Part shown: positions 45,101 through 54,000 of the stretch, in pieces
How positions within the stretch are numbered: position 1 is the first letter of the stretch
Layout: every line of letters begins with the position of its first letter
Assembly: GCA_903895725.1 (NCBI GenBank)
Contig: CAITUV010000064.1
Coordinates: forward strand, 1 to 64,000
Direction of reading: 5' to 3'
DNA from: an uncultured Myxococcales bacterium
GTDB taxonomy: Bacteria; Myxococcota_A; UBA9042; CAIXZC01
Length of the DNA: 64,000 nucleotides
Translations under genes and position numbers: made by a program
The notes under the pieces: model-generated
Told to the model about the DNA's origin: nothing
The model's input: only the letters and a program-made list of their open reading frames with translations
Database searches by the model: none

Positions 45101-48100
45101 GGCTATGTCAACACCGACAAGGACAAGGAGGCCGACTGCATCGACCCGGACGACGACAATGACGGGATCATGGATGCGGCGGACAACTGCCCGCTGGTGA
45201 AGAACTCGGCGCAGCTCGACCTGGACAAGGACGGGAAGGGTAACGAGTGCGACGACGACGACGATGCCGACGGCACGCCCGACGTCAAGGACTGCCAGCC
45301 GCTCAACCCGGCGGCCTATCCCGGGGCACCGGAAGTGTGCAACGGCCTGGACGACGACTGCGACTCGCTGGTGGATGACGGATTCCCGGACACGGACGGG
45401 GACGGGACGGTGGATTGCACCGATCTGGACGACGACAACGACGGCATCGAGGACAACTCGGACAACTGCCCGCTGGCCCCCAATTGGCTGCAGCTCGACT
45501 ACGACCAGGACGGCAAGGGGGATGCCTGCGACGCGGATGACGATGCGGACGGGTACGAGGACAAGATCGACTGTGCGCCGCTCAATGCCCTGATCCACCC
45601 GGATGCAGTGGAGAAGTGCGACGGCATCGACAACAACTGCGACGGGAAGATCGACGAGCTGTGGCCGGACACGGACAAGGACGGAGTGCACGACTGCGGA
45701 GACGACGACGACGACAACGACGGCATCCTGGATGTGGCGGACAACTGCCCGCTGGTGCCCAACCCCGACCAGGCGGATGCCGAAAAGGACGGCTTCGGAA
45801 ACGCCTGTGACGACGACGACGACAACGACGGCCTGAGCGACCTGCTGGACAACTGCCCCACCGTGGTGAACCAGAACCAGAAGAACACGGACGGGGATTC
45901 CATGGGCGACGCGTGCGACCCGGATGACGACAATGACGGTACGCCCGATTTCAAGGACAACTGCCCGCTTGCCCCCAACCCGGACCAGAAGGACACGGAC
46001 CTCGACGGCTTCGGAAACGCCTGCGATACCGACGATGACAACGATGGGCTCGCGGACCCGACCGACAACTGCCCCGAGGTGGTCAATCCCCAGCAGACCG
46101 ACCTGGACAAGGACGGCCTCGGAGACCAGTGCGACTCCGACATGGACGGGGACGGCGTGGCCAACACCAAGGACAACTGCCCGGGAACGCCCAATGCGGA
46201 CCAGAAAGACGCCAACAAGGACGGCGTGGGCGATGCCTGCACTGGCGACGACGACGGCGATGGGTTGCTCGACGTGGTGGACAACTGCCCCGAGGACTAC
46301 AACCCGGACCAGGCCAACTTCGACAAGGATGGCCAGGGGGATGCGTGCGACCCGGACGACGACAATGACGGCACGAACGACACGAGCGACAACTGCCCGC
46401 TGACTTTCAACCCGCTCCAGGAGGACACGGACAAGGACAAAGTCGGCGATCTGTGCGACTGGGACGACGACAACGACGGGCTGGCGGACAAGTCGGACAA
46501 TTGCCAGTACGTGGCCAACGCGGACCAGGTCAACAGCGACAACGACCCGAGCGGCGACGCGTGCGACGACAACGATGACAACGACCCGCAGCCCGACGCC
46601 AACGACTGCCAGCCCACCAACCCGCTGGTCTACCCAGGGGCCGCAGAATCGTGCGACGGCAAGGACCAGAACTGCGACGGAGTGGCCGACGAGGGGTTCA
46701 AGGATACTGACTCGGACGGCATGAAGGACTGCGTGGACAGCGACGACGACAACGACGGCACTCCGGATGCTGCCGACTGTGCTCCGCTGGATGCCTCCAT
46801 CTTCCCCAACCAGGTCGAGAGCTGCAACGGCAAGGACGACGACTGCGACGGGGTCAAGGACGACGGCTTCCCGGACTTCGACGGCGACGGGAGCCGCGAC
46901 TGCGTGGACCCGGACGACGACAACGACTCCGACCCGGACACCACCGACTGCGCTCCGCAGGACGCCAGCATCGGCAAGACCATCAAGGAGTCGTGCGACG
47001 GCAAGGACAACGACTGCGACAACGTCGTGGACGAAGGCTTCCCGGATACCGATTCCGACACGATCAAGGACTGCCTCGACTCGGATGACGACAACGACTC
47101 CGACCTGGATGCAACCGACTGTGCGCCGCTCGACGCCAAGATCAACCAGTGGGCGCTGGAGGCATGCGACGGCAAGGACAACAACTGCAACGGGGTCGTG
47201 GACGAGGGTTTCCCCGACTTCGACGGCGACAAGTCCAAGGACTGCGTGGACGATGACGACGATGCGGACAAGGACCCCGACTTCAGCGACTGCCAGCCGC
47301 TCAACCCCGAGGTCGGCAACACGGTCAAGGAGAAGTGCAACGGCATCGACGAGGACTGCGACGGCCTCGCGGACGACGGCTTCCCGGACTACGACGGTGA
47401 CAAGACCGCGGACTGCCAGGACACGGACGACGACAACGACGGTACCCTCGATGGCCTCGACTGCGCTCCGCTTGACGCCACCATCTACCCCGGGGCCATG
47501 GAAGGGTGCAACGGCAAGGACGACGACTGCGACGGCCAGACCGACGAGGCCTACCTCGATACCGACCTGGACGGAAAGGCCGACTGCATCGATACCGACG
47601 ACGACAACGACAAGGACCCCGACACGACCGACTGCGAGCCGTATGACCCGGCCATCGGACACACCATCAAGGAAGTCTGCAACGGCAAGGACGACGACTG
47701 CGACGCCGTCGCGGACGAGGGCTTCCCGGACACTGACTCCGACGGTCTGAAGGACTGCCTCGACCCGGATGACGACGGGGATCTGACGCCGGACGGGGCC
47801 GACTGCGCCCCGCTCGACAAGGCCGCATACCCCGGCGCACCCGAGATCTGCGACGGCAAGGACAACAACTGCGACAAGGCCACGGACGAAGGCTTCGACG
47901 ATACCGATGCCGACGCCAAGGCCGATTGCGTGGACACCGACGACGACAATGACAAGGACCCGGACACGACCGACTGCGCCCCGCTCGACAAGACCATCGG
48001 ACATGGTCTACCCGAGGCCTGCAACGGCAAGGACGACGACTGCGACTTTGCGGTCGACGAGGGCTTCCCGGACTACGACGCGGACGGAGACCTGGACTGC

Positions 48101-50761
48101 ATCGACATCGACGACGACAACGACGGAGACCTGGATACGACCGACTGCGCTCCGCTCGACCCCATGGTCAACCACCTGGCCGAGGAGTTCTGCAACGGCA
48201 AGGACGACGACTGCGACGGGATCACCGACAACGGCTCGTCGGACTTCGACGGGGACAAGATCGCGGACTGCGTCGACACGGACGACGACAACGACAAGGA
48301 TCCGGACCAGAGCGACTGCGCACCGATGGATCCCAACAAGGGTCACACCGTGCCCGAGTCGTGCAACGGCAAGGACGAGGACTGCGACGGGTTCATCGAC
48401 GAAGGCTTCCCGGATACCGACGGCGACAAGACGCTGGACTGCCTCGACACGGATGACGACAACGACGGTGCTCCGGACGTCACGGACTGTGCTCCGCTCG
48501 ATGCGACCATCTTCCCCGGTGCCCCGGAGGTCTGCAACGGCAAGGACGACAATTGCGACGGGATCAAGGACAACGGCTCGCTCGACACGGACAAGGACGG
48601 GCTGTCCGACTGCGTGGATACCGACGATGACAACGACGGCAGCCTGGATGCGGCCGACTGCGACCCGCTTGATCCCACGGTGGCGCCGGGCAAGGCCGAA
48701 GTCTGCGGAAACGCCAAGGACGAAAACTGCAACGGGCTCTATGACGATGGGTTCCCCGACACGGACAAGGACGGCAAGGCCGACTGCTCCGATACGGACG
48801 ATGACAACGACACGGTTCCGGACGACAAGGACAACTGCCCGCTCGTGGTGAACCCGGGACAGGAGAACCACGACACGGACACCACCGGAGATGCCTGCGA
48901 CACCGACGACGACAACGACAAGGTCGCTGACGCACAGGACTGTGCGCCGTTCGACCCGGCCACCTACCCGGGGGCACCGGAGCTGTGCAATGGCAAGGAC
49001 GACGACTGCGACAACCTGGTGGACGAGGGGACTCCGGATACCGATAACGACGGAGTGTCCAACACCTGCGACACGGACGACGACAACGACACGATTCCGG
49101 ATGCGGCGGACAACTGCCCGCTCAAGGCGAACACCCCCCAGACGGATGCGGACAAGGACGGCCTGGGGGATGCCTGCGACAACTGCCCATCCGTGCCCAA
49201 TGCCAACCAGCTCGACGGCGACAAGGACGGCATCGGCGACGTGTGCGATTCCGACCTGGACAACGACGGCTGGGTGGACGTGGACGACTGTGCCCCGCTG
49301 GACGCGACGATCAATCCGGATGCGGCGGACCTGCCGGATGCGGGCTACGTCGACTCGAACTGCGACGACATCGACGGCGACGAAGGAGATGCCTGCTTCG
49401 TCAGCGCGACGTTGGGCTCGGCGGCCGGGGCGGGCACGAAGGACGACCCGCTCCAGACCATCGGTGACTGCGTGAACCTGGCCACTCTGGAAGGGCTCTC
49501 GCAGATCCTGGTGGACGAGGGGACCTACTCGGAGAAGGTCGTGCTGGTGGGCGACTTCGTCCTGGCCGGTGCCTACGGAGCCGCACTGGACTGGCAGCGC
49601 AAGGCGGTGACGCACGTGACAACGGTCACCAACTCCGTCCCCGGGGCCTCGGGGCACACGGCTGCGCTGGTGGTCAGCTCGTGCGCTGCGGGCGTGACGG
49701 TGTGGGACATGAAGTTCATCGCGGGCAACAACACCCAGGCCGGTGGCGGGTCGTTTGGTGCTGCGGTGGGCTCGTGCCCCGAATTCAAGGCCTACGGATG
49801 CACGTTCCAGGCCGGCAACGGCGGGGCGGGCGGCAATGGGACCGCCGGCGTTGCCGGGACGGTGGGAAGCGTGGGCGGTGCAGGCGGCAACGGCAAGGCC
49901 AATGCAGGCCCGGGCGGGGTCGCCGGCACTGGCGGCAGCGGGGCTTCGGGGTGCTCGTATGCGGGCGGCGGGGCCGGCGGGGCCGGTGGATACCAGGCCT
50001 CGGGGACCGACGGCAAGACCGGCGGATTCCTCAGCGGCGCTTCGGGTGTGGGTGGTGCCAAGGGGTGCGACATTGCCGGCGGCTCAGGCGGCAGCGGCAA
50101 GGCCGGAGCGCTGGGGGTGAACGGCAAGGGCGGTACTCAGGCCCAGTCCCAGTGCGGGACCTACCTGTGTGCGGCCGGTGGGGCCACGGGCGGCAACGGA
50201 GACTGCGGCGGCTCGGGCGGTGGTGGCGGCGGCGGAGCCGGCTGGGATGCGGCCGATGCCTGTGACGCGACGCCGGATTCCGGCGGGGGCGGCGGCGGGG
50301 GCGGTGGTGGCGGCGGCGGCGGAAAGGGAGGTACGGGGGGCAGCGCAGGCGGCAACTCGGTCGCTCTCTACGTCAGCGGCGGCAAGGTCACCGTTTCCGG
50401 GTGCAAGTTCGTGACGGGCAACGGTGGCAGCGGCGGCGGCGGCGCGGATGGCGGCAAGGGCGGCCTCGGAGGAACCGGCGGGACCGGCGGCCTCGGGCCG
50501 GAGCTCGGCGGTGACGGCGGCAGCGGTGGGGCTGGTGGAACCGGCGGCAACGGTGCCGGTGGCGGCGGCGGTGCGGGCGGAAGCTGCCTGGGCATCGCCC
50601 TCTGGCAGGCGACGGTCACCCAGTCCACCTCGACCTTCACTCTCGGCACTCCGGGCAGCGGCGGTGGCTCGGGGCTCAATGCGGACGGCTCGGTCGTGCT
50701 GCCCGGGTCTCCGTTCCTCGGATCGGCCGGCAAGTCGGCCCAGACCTTGACTCTGCCCTAG
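42152..50761 (+). CDS. Giant MopE/thrombospondin-3 repeat lipoprotein (2869 aa)
   Basis: The lipobox is LLGC (Cys28), followed by a long acidic linker and the Cys-rich module (about 200-350) shared with the lipoproteins starting at 17180, 23279 and 55127. About 26 MopE-type ExCNGKDDDCDG motifs follow, by my count, interleaved with about 13 thrombospondin-3-like DNCP repeats. Nearly every unit carries DxDxDG loops, so dozens of calcium sites are likely, giving a long rigid rod. From about residue 2410 a DUF1565-like beta-helix begins (KDDPLQTIGDCVNLATLEG ... DEGTYSEKV), then a glycine-rich tail of GGxGG runs with cysteines, as in the 852-aa protein. No catalytic motif was seen. It probably projects far from the cell surface as an adhesin or coat. 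Confidence 0.85.
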   Translation: MKKETSGQMSCGRLVAMAMLTAWSLLGCGPGKDKDQWGEDDLPDAVVPDGPTDASWPDGTLHDGTWPDMEDSKVDMKPRKDVKDQWTAEVEDRVEEDRVEDGQLPGDGQTTDGETELTDAMTPDSLDAEDGQGGEWGWDYQMECDDVPYLTDGPHKPEVTDAGSMDWEYQMDCGEVPYLTDSWGWGDGAGGDGGGPIEPPCKWGGECACDTDADCVPGWLCTLLPSPPWVPGAWVCVYAVETMCMPCNDDADCVNEFGVKVGECRDLGGPGKSCVVPCDEEEDCPMTSSCQEDPMGSYPSACLPSGDCWCSPLAEEMGAWSTCAESPVPGQCDSIVECTSGGLSECSVPDAEMESCDGKDNDCDGLVDEADAVGCKLWMLDGDGDGFGGTGVACLCEKLPGYTKKGGDCDDGNAAINPKAKEACNGIDDNCDMTADEGYPDFDGDSIADCVDGDIDGDGVPNDKDLCPLDPQWGLTAPDSDGDKIPDCQDGDDDGDGVPDDLDCAPDDPSIYPGAKEKCNALDDDCDGEIDPANAAGCLPHYPDGDGDGFGAGMDWKCLCIPLWPYQATAAGDCNDKDPAVSPGAVESCNAKDDDCDGKTDEEGAKGCKDWYVDGDGDGVGGVASKCLCGPVYPYKAPYGGDCNDSDPAINLWSAEECDGLDNDCDGEVDEAGAEGCSVFYQDLDGDGWGTNLPMDCLCKPKAPLSAAQPGDCDDNNKKIYPGAPEICNGIDDNCNYVKDEAGAVSCVTYYFDGDSDGYGVKTVSKCVCAPYGSYKAKVAGDCNDDNGAISPAATEVCDGKDNNCDNLTDMFPDKPCVVMGPFGECWGILKCTDEGFNVCSAGTAGSETCDGLDNDCNGLADDGPDGGTLVGACYPDDDVTMGVGPCKAGTRVCMKGGWSDCEGYVIPATEKCDGVDNDCDGKADDDFEAGKECVAGIGQCAAPGIMTCTADGLKAVCVGPVGEPKPETCDGLDNDCDGTTDEGYVNTDKDKEADCIDPDDDNDGIMDAADNCPLVKNSAQLDLDKDGKGNECDDDDDADGTPDVKDCQPLNPAAYPGAPEVCNGLDDDCDSLVDDGFPDTDGDGTVDCTDLDDDNDGIEDNSDNCPLAPNWLQLDYDQDGKGDACDADDDADGYEDKIDCAPLNALIHPDAVEKCDGIDNNCDGKIDELWPDTDKDGVHDCGDDDDDNDGILDVADNCPLVPNPDQADAEKDGFGNACDDDDDNDGLSDLLDNCPTVVNQNQKNTDGDSMGDACDPDDDNDGTPDFKDNCPLAPNPDQKDTDLDGFGNACDTDDDNDGLADPTDNCPEVVNPQQTDLDKDGLGDQCDSDMDGDGVANTKDNCPGTPNADQKDANKDGVGDACTGDDDGDGLLDVVDNCPEDYNPDQANFDKDGQGDACDPDDDNDGTNDTSDNCPLTFNPLQEDTDKDKVGDLCDWDDDNDGLADKSDNCQYVANADQVNSDNDPSGDACDDNDDNDPQPDANDCQPTNPLVYPGAAESCDGKDQNCDGVADEGFKDTDSDGMKDCVDSDDDNDGTPDAADCAPLDASIFPNQVESCNGKDDDCDGVKDDGFPDFDGDGSRDCVDPDDDNDSDPDTTDCAPQDASIGKTIKESCDGKDNDCDNVVDEGFPDTDSDTIKDCLDSDDDNDSDLDATDCAPLDAKINQWALEACDGKDNNCNGVVDEGFPDFDGDKSKDCVDDDDDADKDPDFSDCQPLNPEVGNTVKEKCNGIDEDCDGLADDGFPDYDGDKTADCQDTDDDNDGTLDGLDCAPLDATIYPGAMEGCNGKDDDCDGQTDEAYLDTDLDGKADCIDTDDDNDKDPDTTDCEPYDPAIGHTIKEVCNGKDDDCDAVADEGFPDTDSDGLKDCLDPDDDGDLTPDGADCAPLDKAAYPGAPEICDGKDNNCDKATDEGFDDTDADAKADCVDTDDDNDKDPDTTDCAPLDKTIGHGLPEACNGKDDDCDFAVDEGFPDYDADGDLDCIDIDDDNDGDLDTTDCAPLDPMVNHLAEEFCNGKDDDCDGITDNGSSDFDGDKIADCVDTDDDNDKDPDQSDCAPMDPNKGHTVPESCNGKDEDCDGFIDEGFPDTDGDKTLDCLDTDDDNDGAPDVTDCAPLDATIFPGAPEVCNGKDDNCDGIKDNGSLDTDKDGLSDCVDTDDDNDGSLDAADCDPLDPTVAPGKAEVCGNAKDENCNGLYDDGFPDTDKDGKADCSDTDDDNDTVPDDKDNCPLVVNPGQENHDTDTTGDACDTDDDNDKVADAQDCAPFDPATYPGAPELCNGKDDDCDNLVDEGTPDTDNDGVSNTCDTDDDNDTIPDAADNCPLKANTPQTDADKDGLGDACDNCPSVPNANQLDGDKDGIGDVCDSDLDNDGWVDVDDCAPLDATINPDAADLPDAGYVDSNCDDIDGDEGDACFVSATLGSAAGAGTKDDPLQTIGDCVNLATLEGLSQILVDEGTYSEKVVLVGDFVLAGAYGAALDWQRKAVTHVTTVTNSVPGASGHTAALVVSSCAAGVTVWDMKFIAGNNTQAGGGSFGAAVGSCPEFKAYGCTFQAGNGGAGGNGTAGVAGTVGSVGGAGGNGKANAGPGGVAGTGGSGASGCSYAGGGAGGAGGYQASGTDGKTGGFLSGASGVGGAKGCDIAGGSGGSGKAGALGVNGKGGTQAQSQCGTYLCAAGGATGGNGDCGGSGGGGGGGAGWDAADACDATPDSGGGGGGGGGGGGGGKGGTGGSAGGNSVALYVSGGKVTVSGCKFVTGNGGSGGGGADGGKGGLGGTGGTGGLGPELGGDGGSGGAGGTGGNGAGGGGGAGGSCLGIALWQATVTQSTSTFTLGTPGSGGGSGLNADGSVVLPGSPFLGSAGKSAQTLTLP

Positions 50762-50785
50762 GCGGCGGCGGCGGCGGCAGAAGAC

Positions 50786-51059
50786 ATAGGACGAATAGGA
50801 CGAATGGGACGAATAGGACAGATAGGACCCGCCGCCGCCCCCGAGGGAGAAAGGCCTCTATCGCGGGATTGGTTGCCTGGCATGGACAGCCGGGTAGGCC
50901 CATCGGCCGTGGGTCCCGAACAGCCGGATAGGCCCATCGGCCGTGGGTCCCGAACGGCCGGGTAGGCCCATCGGCCGTGGGTCAAGAGCCCCCCCTAGCT
51001 CCCCCCCGTCCCATGTCTTCCATGCGTCCTATTCGTCCTATTCGTCCTATTCGTCCTAT
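50786..51059. mobile_element. Dispersed intergenic element, copy 2 (34-bp TIRs of 9-bp units)
   Basis: The left arm (50786-50819) and right arm (51026-51059) are inverted copies, matching at 33 of 34 positions and built from 9-bp GAATAGGAC units. The left end, GCCGCCGCC block and following GAAAGGCC segment align with copy 1 at 23926-24135. Copy 2 is 64 bp longer because an internal 34-bp unit is present three times. The right arm ends 6 bp from the stop codon of the minus-strand gene at 51066, the same geometry as copy 1. No transposase is present. Confidence 0.75.
50887..50988. repeat. 34-bp unit in three tandem copies inside element copy 2
   Basis: Units at 50887-50920, 50921-50954 and 50955-50988 share GGCCCATCGGCCGTGGGTC and differ at only a few positions. 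Copy 1 of the element has one diverged unit at the matching place. Confidence 0.9.
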
Positions 51060-51065
51060 AATCCC

Positions 51066-54000
51066 CTACCGAATCCACAGGAATCCCTGCGTGGCACCGT
51101 CCAGAGGGGTAGCGGCCCAGCTCGTGTAGAGATACCACCCCGAGCCCATGTTGTGCGGGCCGCCCGTGGTGGAACTGCTGACGCAGGAGCTGTAACACTG
51201 AAGCCCCATGCCCATCACCGAATCCGAGCTGTCGGAGCCGTCGTTGTCCCCCGTGAATCCGACCCGCGTGTTGGTCCCCCAGCCGTTCACGTCGTTGACG
51301 TACCCGAACCGATGCCACTTGGTGGAGTAGGAAGCGGAGCAGGCTGCCTGGATCCCGAGCGGCTTCTTGTTGATCGGCTCCGTTCCGCAATTGGTCTTGG
51401 CCGTGCAGTCGCCGGCCCCGCCGTACGAGCCAGCCATCCGTCCCTGGTTGGAGAGGTTGCGGGCCGTGTTCTTGGCATGGAACCAGGAATTCCAATTGTC
51501 CGGCTTGCCCAGGGCCATGCGGCTTTCCGTTCCCTGCAGGGTGTAGAATGCAGCCGACACGTAGTCCTGATTCTTGGACAGGTCTCCGGCGACGGCCGAG
51601 CCTCCCGTCGTGGCGGTCCAGACCGCATTGTCATAGGTGTATACCGACGTGTCCGAGGTCTGCATGACCAGAGTCCACCCGCCGCCCGAAGTGGTCATGT
51701 CGCACAAAGCGATGAATGAGGCCAGGGGACCGGCGCCGTCCGGGTCGATGGTGTAGGCCCCGTCCGGTGCTCCAGCGACCTTGGCGAGTGCGTCCTTGCA
51801 GCTGTCGTACGTGCATCCGTCGTTGACCTTCCCGGAGCAGTCCTCGTCGGTCAGCGTGGTGCAATCCTCCGCCTTGCCCGGGTTGACGAGCGGCTCGGAG
51901 TCGTTGCAGTCGCCGGCTACGGTTGCCAGGTACGGGGCCGAGGCGGAGCAGAGGCACTGACTCTGCCCAGTGACGCCATATCCATCGGCGTCCGTATCGA
52001 GGTAGTACGTCTTGCACCCGATGGAGTCCTTGGGGTCGGTGCTCCCGTCGCAATCGTTGTCCACGGCGTCGCAGAGTTCGGTGCCAGCCCCGGCCATGGG
52101 GTCGCACTGCTGGGGCTCGCCGTTGAGGCAGTTGACCACGGTGTGCTGGCACTGCCCCTTGCCGCACGTGGTGAACCCGAGCCCCTCGTCGGACAGCCCG
52201 TCGCAGTCGTCGTCGAGACCGTTGCACGTCTCGGCCCCGGCCCCTTCCAGCGGGTCACAGTCGGGCACCTGCCCCCCCGTGCATCCGGGGACCGAATGCA
52301 GGCACACGCCCTGACCGCACGTCTTGAGGCCGAACTCCTCGTCGGCCAGGCCATCGCAGTCGTTGTCGAGGCCGTCGCACTCTTCCTGAGCCGCTCCCAG
52401 GAACGGATCACAGACCGAGACCTTTCCGTTCTGGCAGTAGGGCTGCTGGTGTGCGCACTTACCCTTGCCGCAGGAGACGAGGCCAAGCTCCTCGTCCGTG
52501 TCCCCGTCGCAGTCGTTGTCGAGGCCGTCGCACACGTCGACGCCAGCCCCCTTCTTCGGGTCACAGACGGCCTCGGTTCCGTCCACACAAGCCGCCTCGG
52601 AGTGCAGACAAACGCCCAAGCCGCAGGTGACACTTCCGAGTTGCTCGTCCACCAGCCCGTCACAGTCGTTGTCCTTCCCGTCGCAGGTTTCGGGGCCGCT
52701 CCCTTCGAGCGGGTCGCAGACCACCGGCGCCCCCTTGACGCAAAGGCTCACGGTGTGCACGCAGACCCCCTTGCCGCAGGTGGCCGTTCCCTGGTCCTCG
52801 TCTACGAGCCCGTCGCAGTCGTTGTCCTTGCCGTCGCACTTCTCCGGCAAGATCCCCTGGTAGGGATCACACCACTGGGTCTTGCCGTCCATGCAGGCAT
52901 CGAGGGTGTGGAAGCACTCTCCCTTGCCGCAAGCGAGCTGGCCGACCCCCTCGTCGGTCTTTCCGTTGCAGTTGTTGTCCTTGCCGTCGCAGAGCTCCTG
53001 GGCATCCTTGAGAATGGCGGGATTGGTCGGAGCGCAGTCGGTCTGGTCCGGGTCGCCGTCATTGTCGTCGTCCGCGTCCATGCAGTCCTTCAGCCCGTCG
53101 GCATCGGAGTCCGGGTATCCCTCGTCCACGACGTAGTCACAATCGTTGTCCGTCTCGTCGCATACTTCCTTGGCCCCCGGGTGAATGGCGGGATTGAACG
53201 GCGCGCAGTCGCCCAAGTCGGGAGTCCCGTCTCCATCCTTGTCCGCCTCGCATGCGTCCCCAGTCCCATCCGCGTCGGTATCCTCCTGCCCCGGGTTGGC
53301 CACGACCGGGCAGTTGTCGCTGCCATCCGCTTTGCCGTCGCCGTCGTCATCGTCGTCGCAGTCGTCCCCCTTGCCGTCCTTGTCGATGTCCCCCTGGAGA
53401 GTGTTCTTCAACCCGGGGCAGTTGTCCTGCTCGTCCGGAATGCCGTCGCCGTCGAAATCCTTGTCGCAGGCATCGCCAATCCCGTCCTTGTCCGAGTCCT
53501 CCTGGCCGGCGTTGGCGACCATGGGGCAGTTGTCGCCGCCGTCGCCCTGCCCGTCGCCGTCGTCATCGTCATCCGTGCAGTCGGCCTGCTTGTCGCCGTC
53601 GAGGTCGGCAAACCCCTCGTCGAGTTGGAAATCGCAGTCGTTGTCCTTCCCGTCGCACTCTTCCGATGCCCCGGGCTCCACGCCGGGATCCTTCGGGCCG
53701 CAGTCGAGGGCATCTTCGCTCCCGTCGTTGTCGTCATCCGGGTCGACGCAATCCTTGAGGCCATCGCCGTCCGCGTCGGAGAACCCTTCGTCCACCGCGA
53801 AGTTGCAGTCGTTGTCCTTGCCGTCGCAGAGCTCCTCCGCACCGGGGTGCATCTCCTTGTCGAGAGGGGCGCAGTCCAACGAGTCGGCCGTGCCGTCGTT
53901 GTCGTCGTCCTGGTCGCACACGTCCCCGATGTTGTCCAGGTCCGCGTCCGCCTGGGCAGGGTTGAACGCTGCCGGACAGTTGTCCAGTCCGTCCGGGATG

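Larger units (their letters stand above)
50762..51065. other. Spacer filled by the second copy of the dispersed element
   Basis: All 304 bases between the convergent giant-lipoprotein and fibrinogen-like genes are GGCGGC repeats, the inverted-repeat element at 50786-51059 and its internal triplication. No gene was seen. Confidence 0.7.

Noticed and set aside
42179..48004. 1941-residue open frame antisense to the giant lipoprotein gene
   Set aside because: It is Val/Ala/Leu/Arg-rich translation of the repeat codons from the other strand. The sense frame has signal peptide, ribosome site and clear domains; the antisense frame has none.
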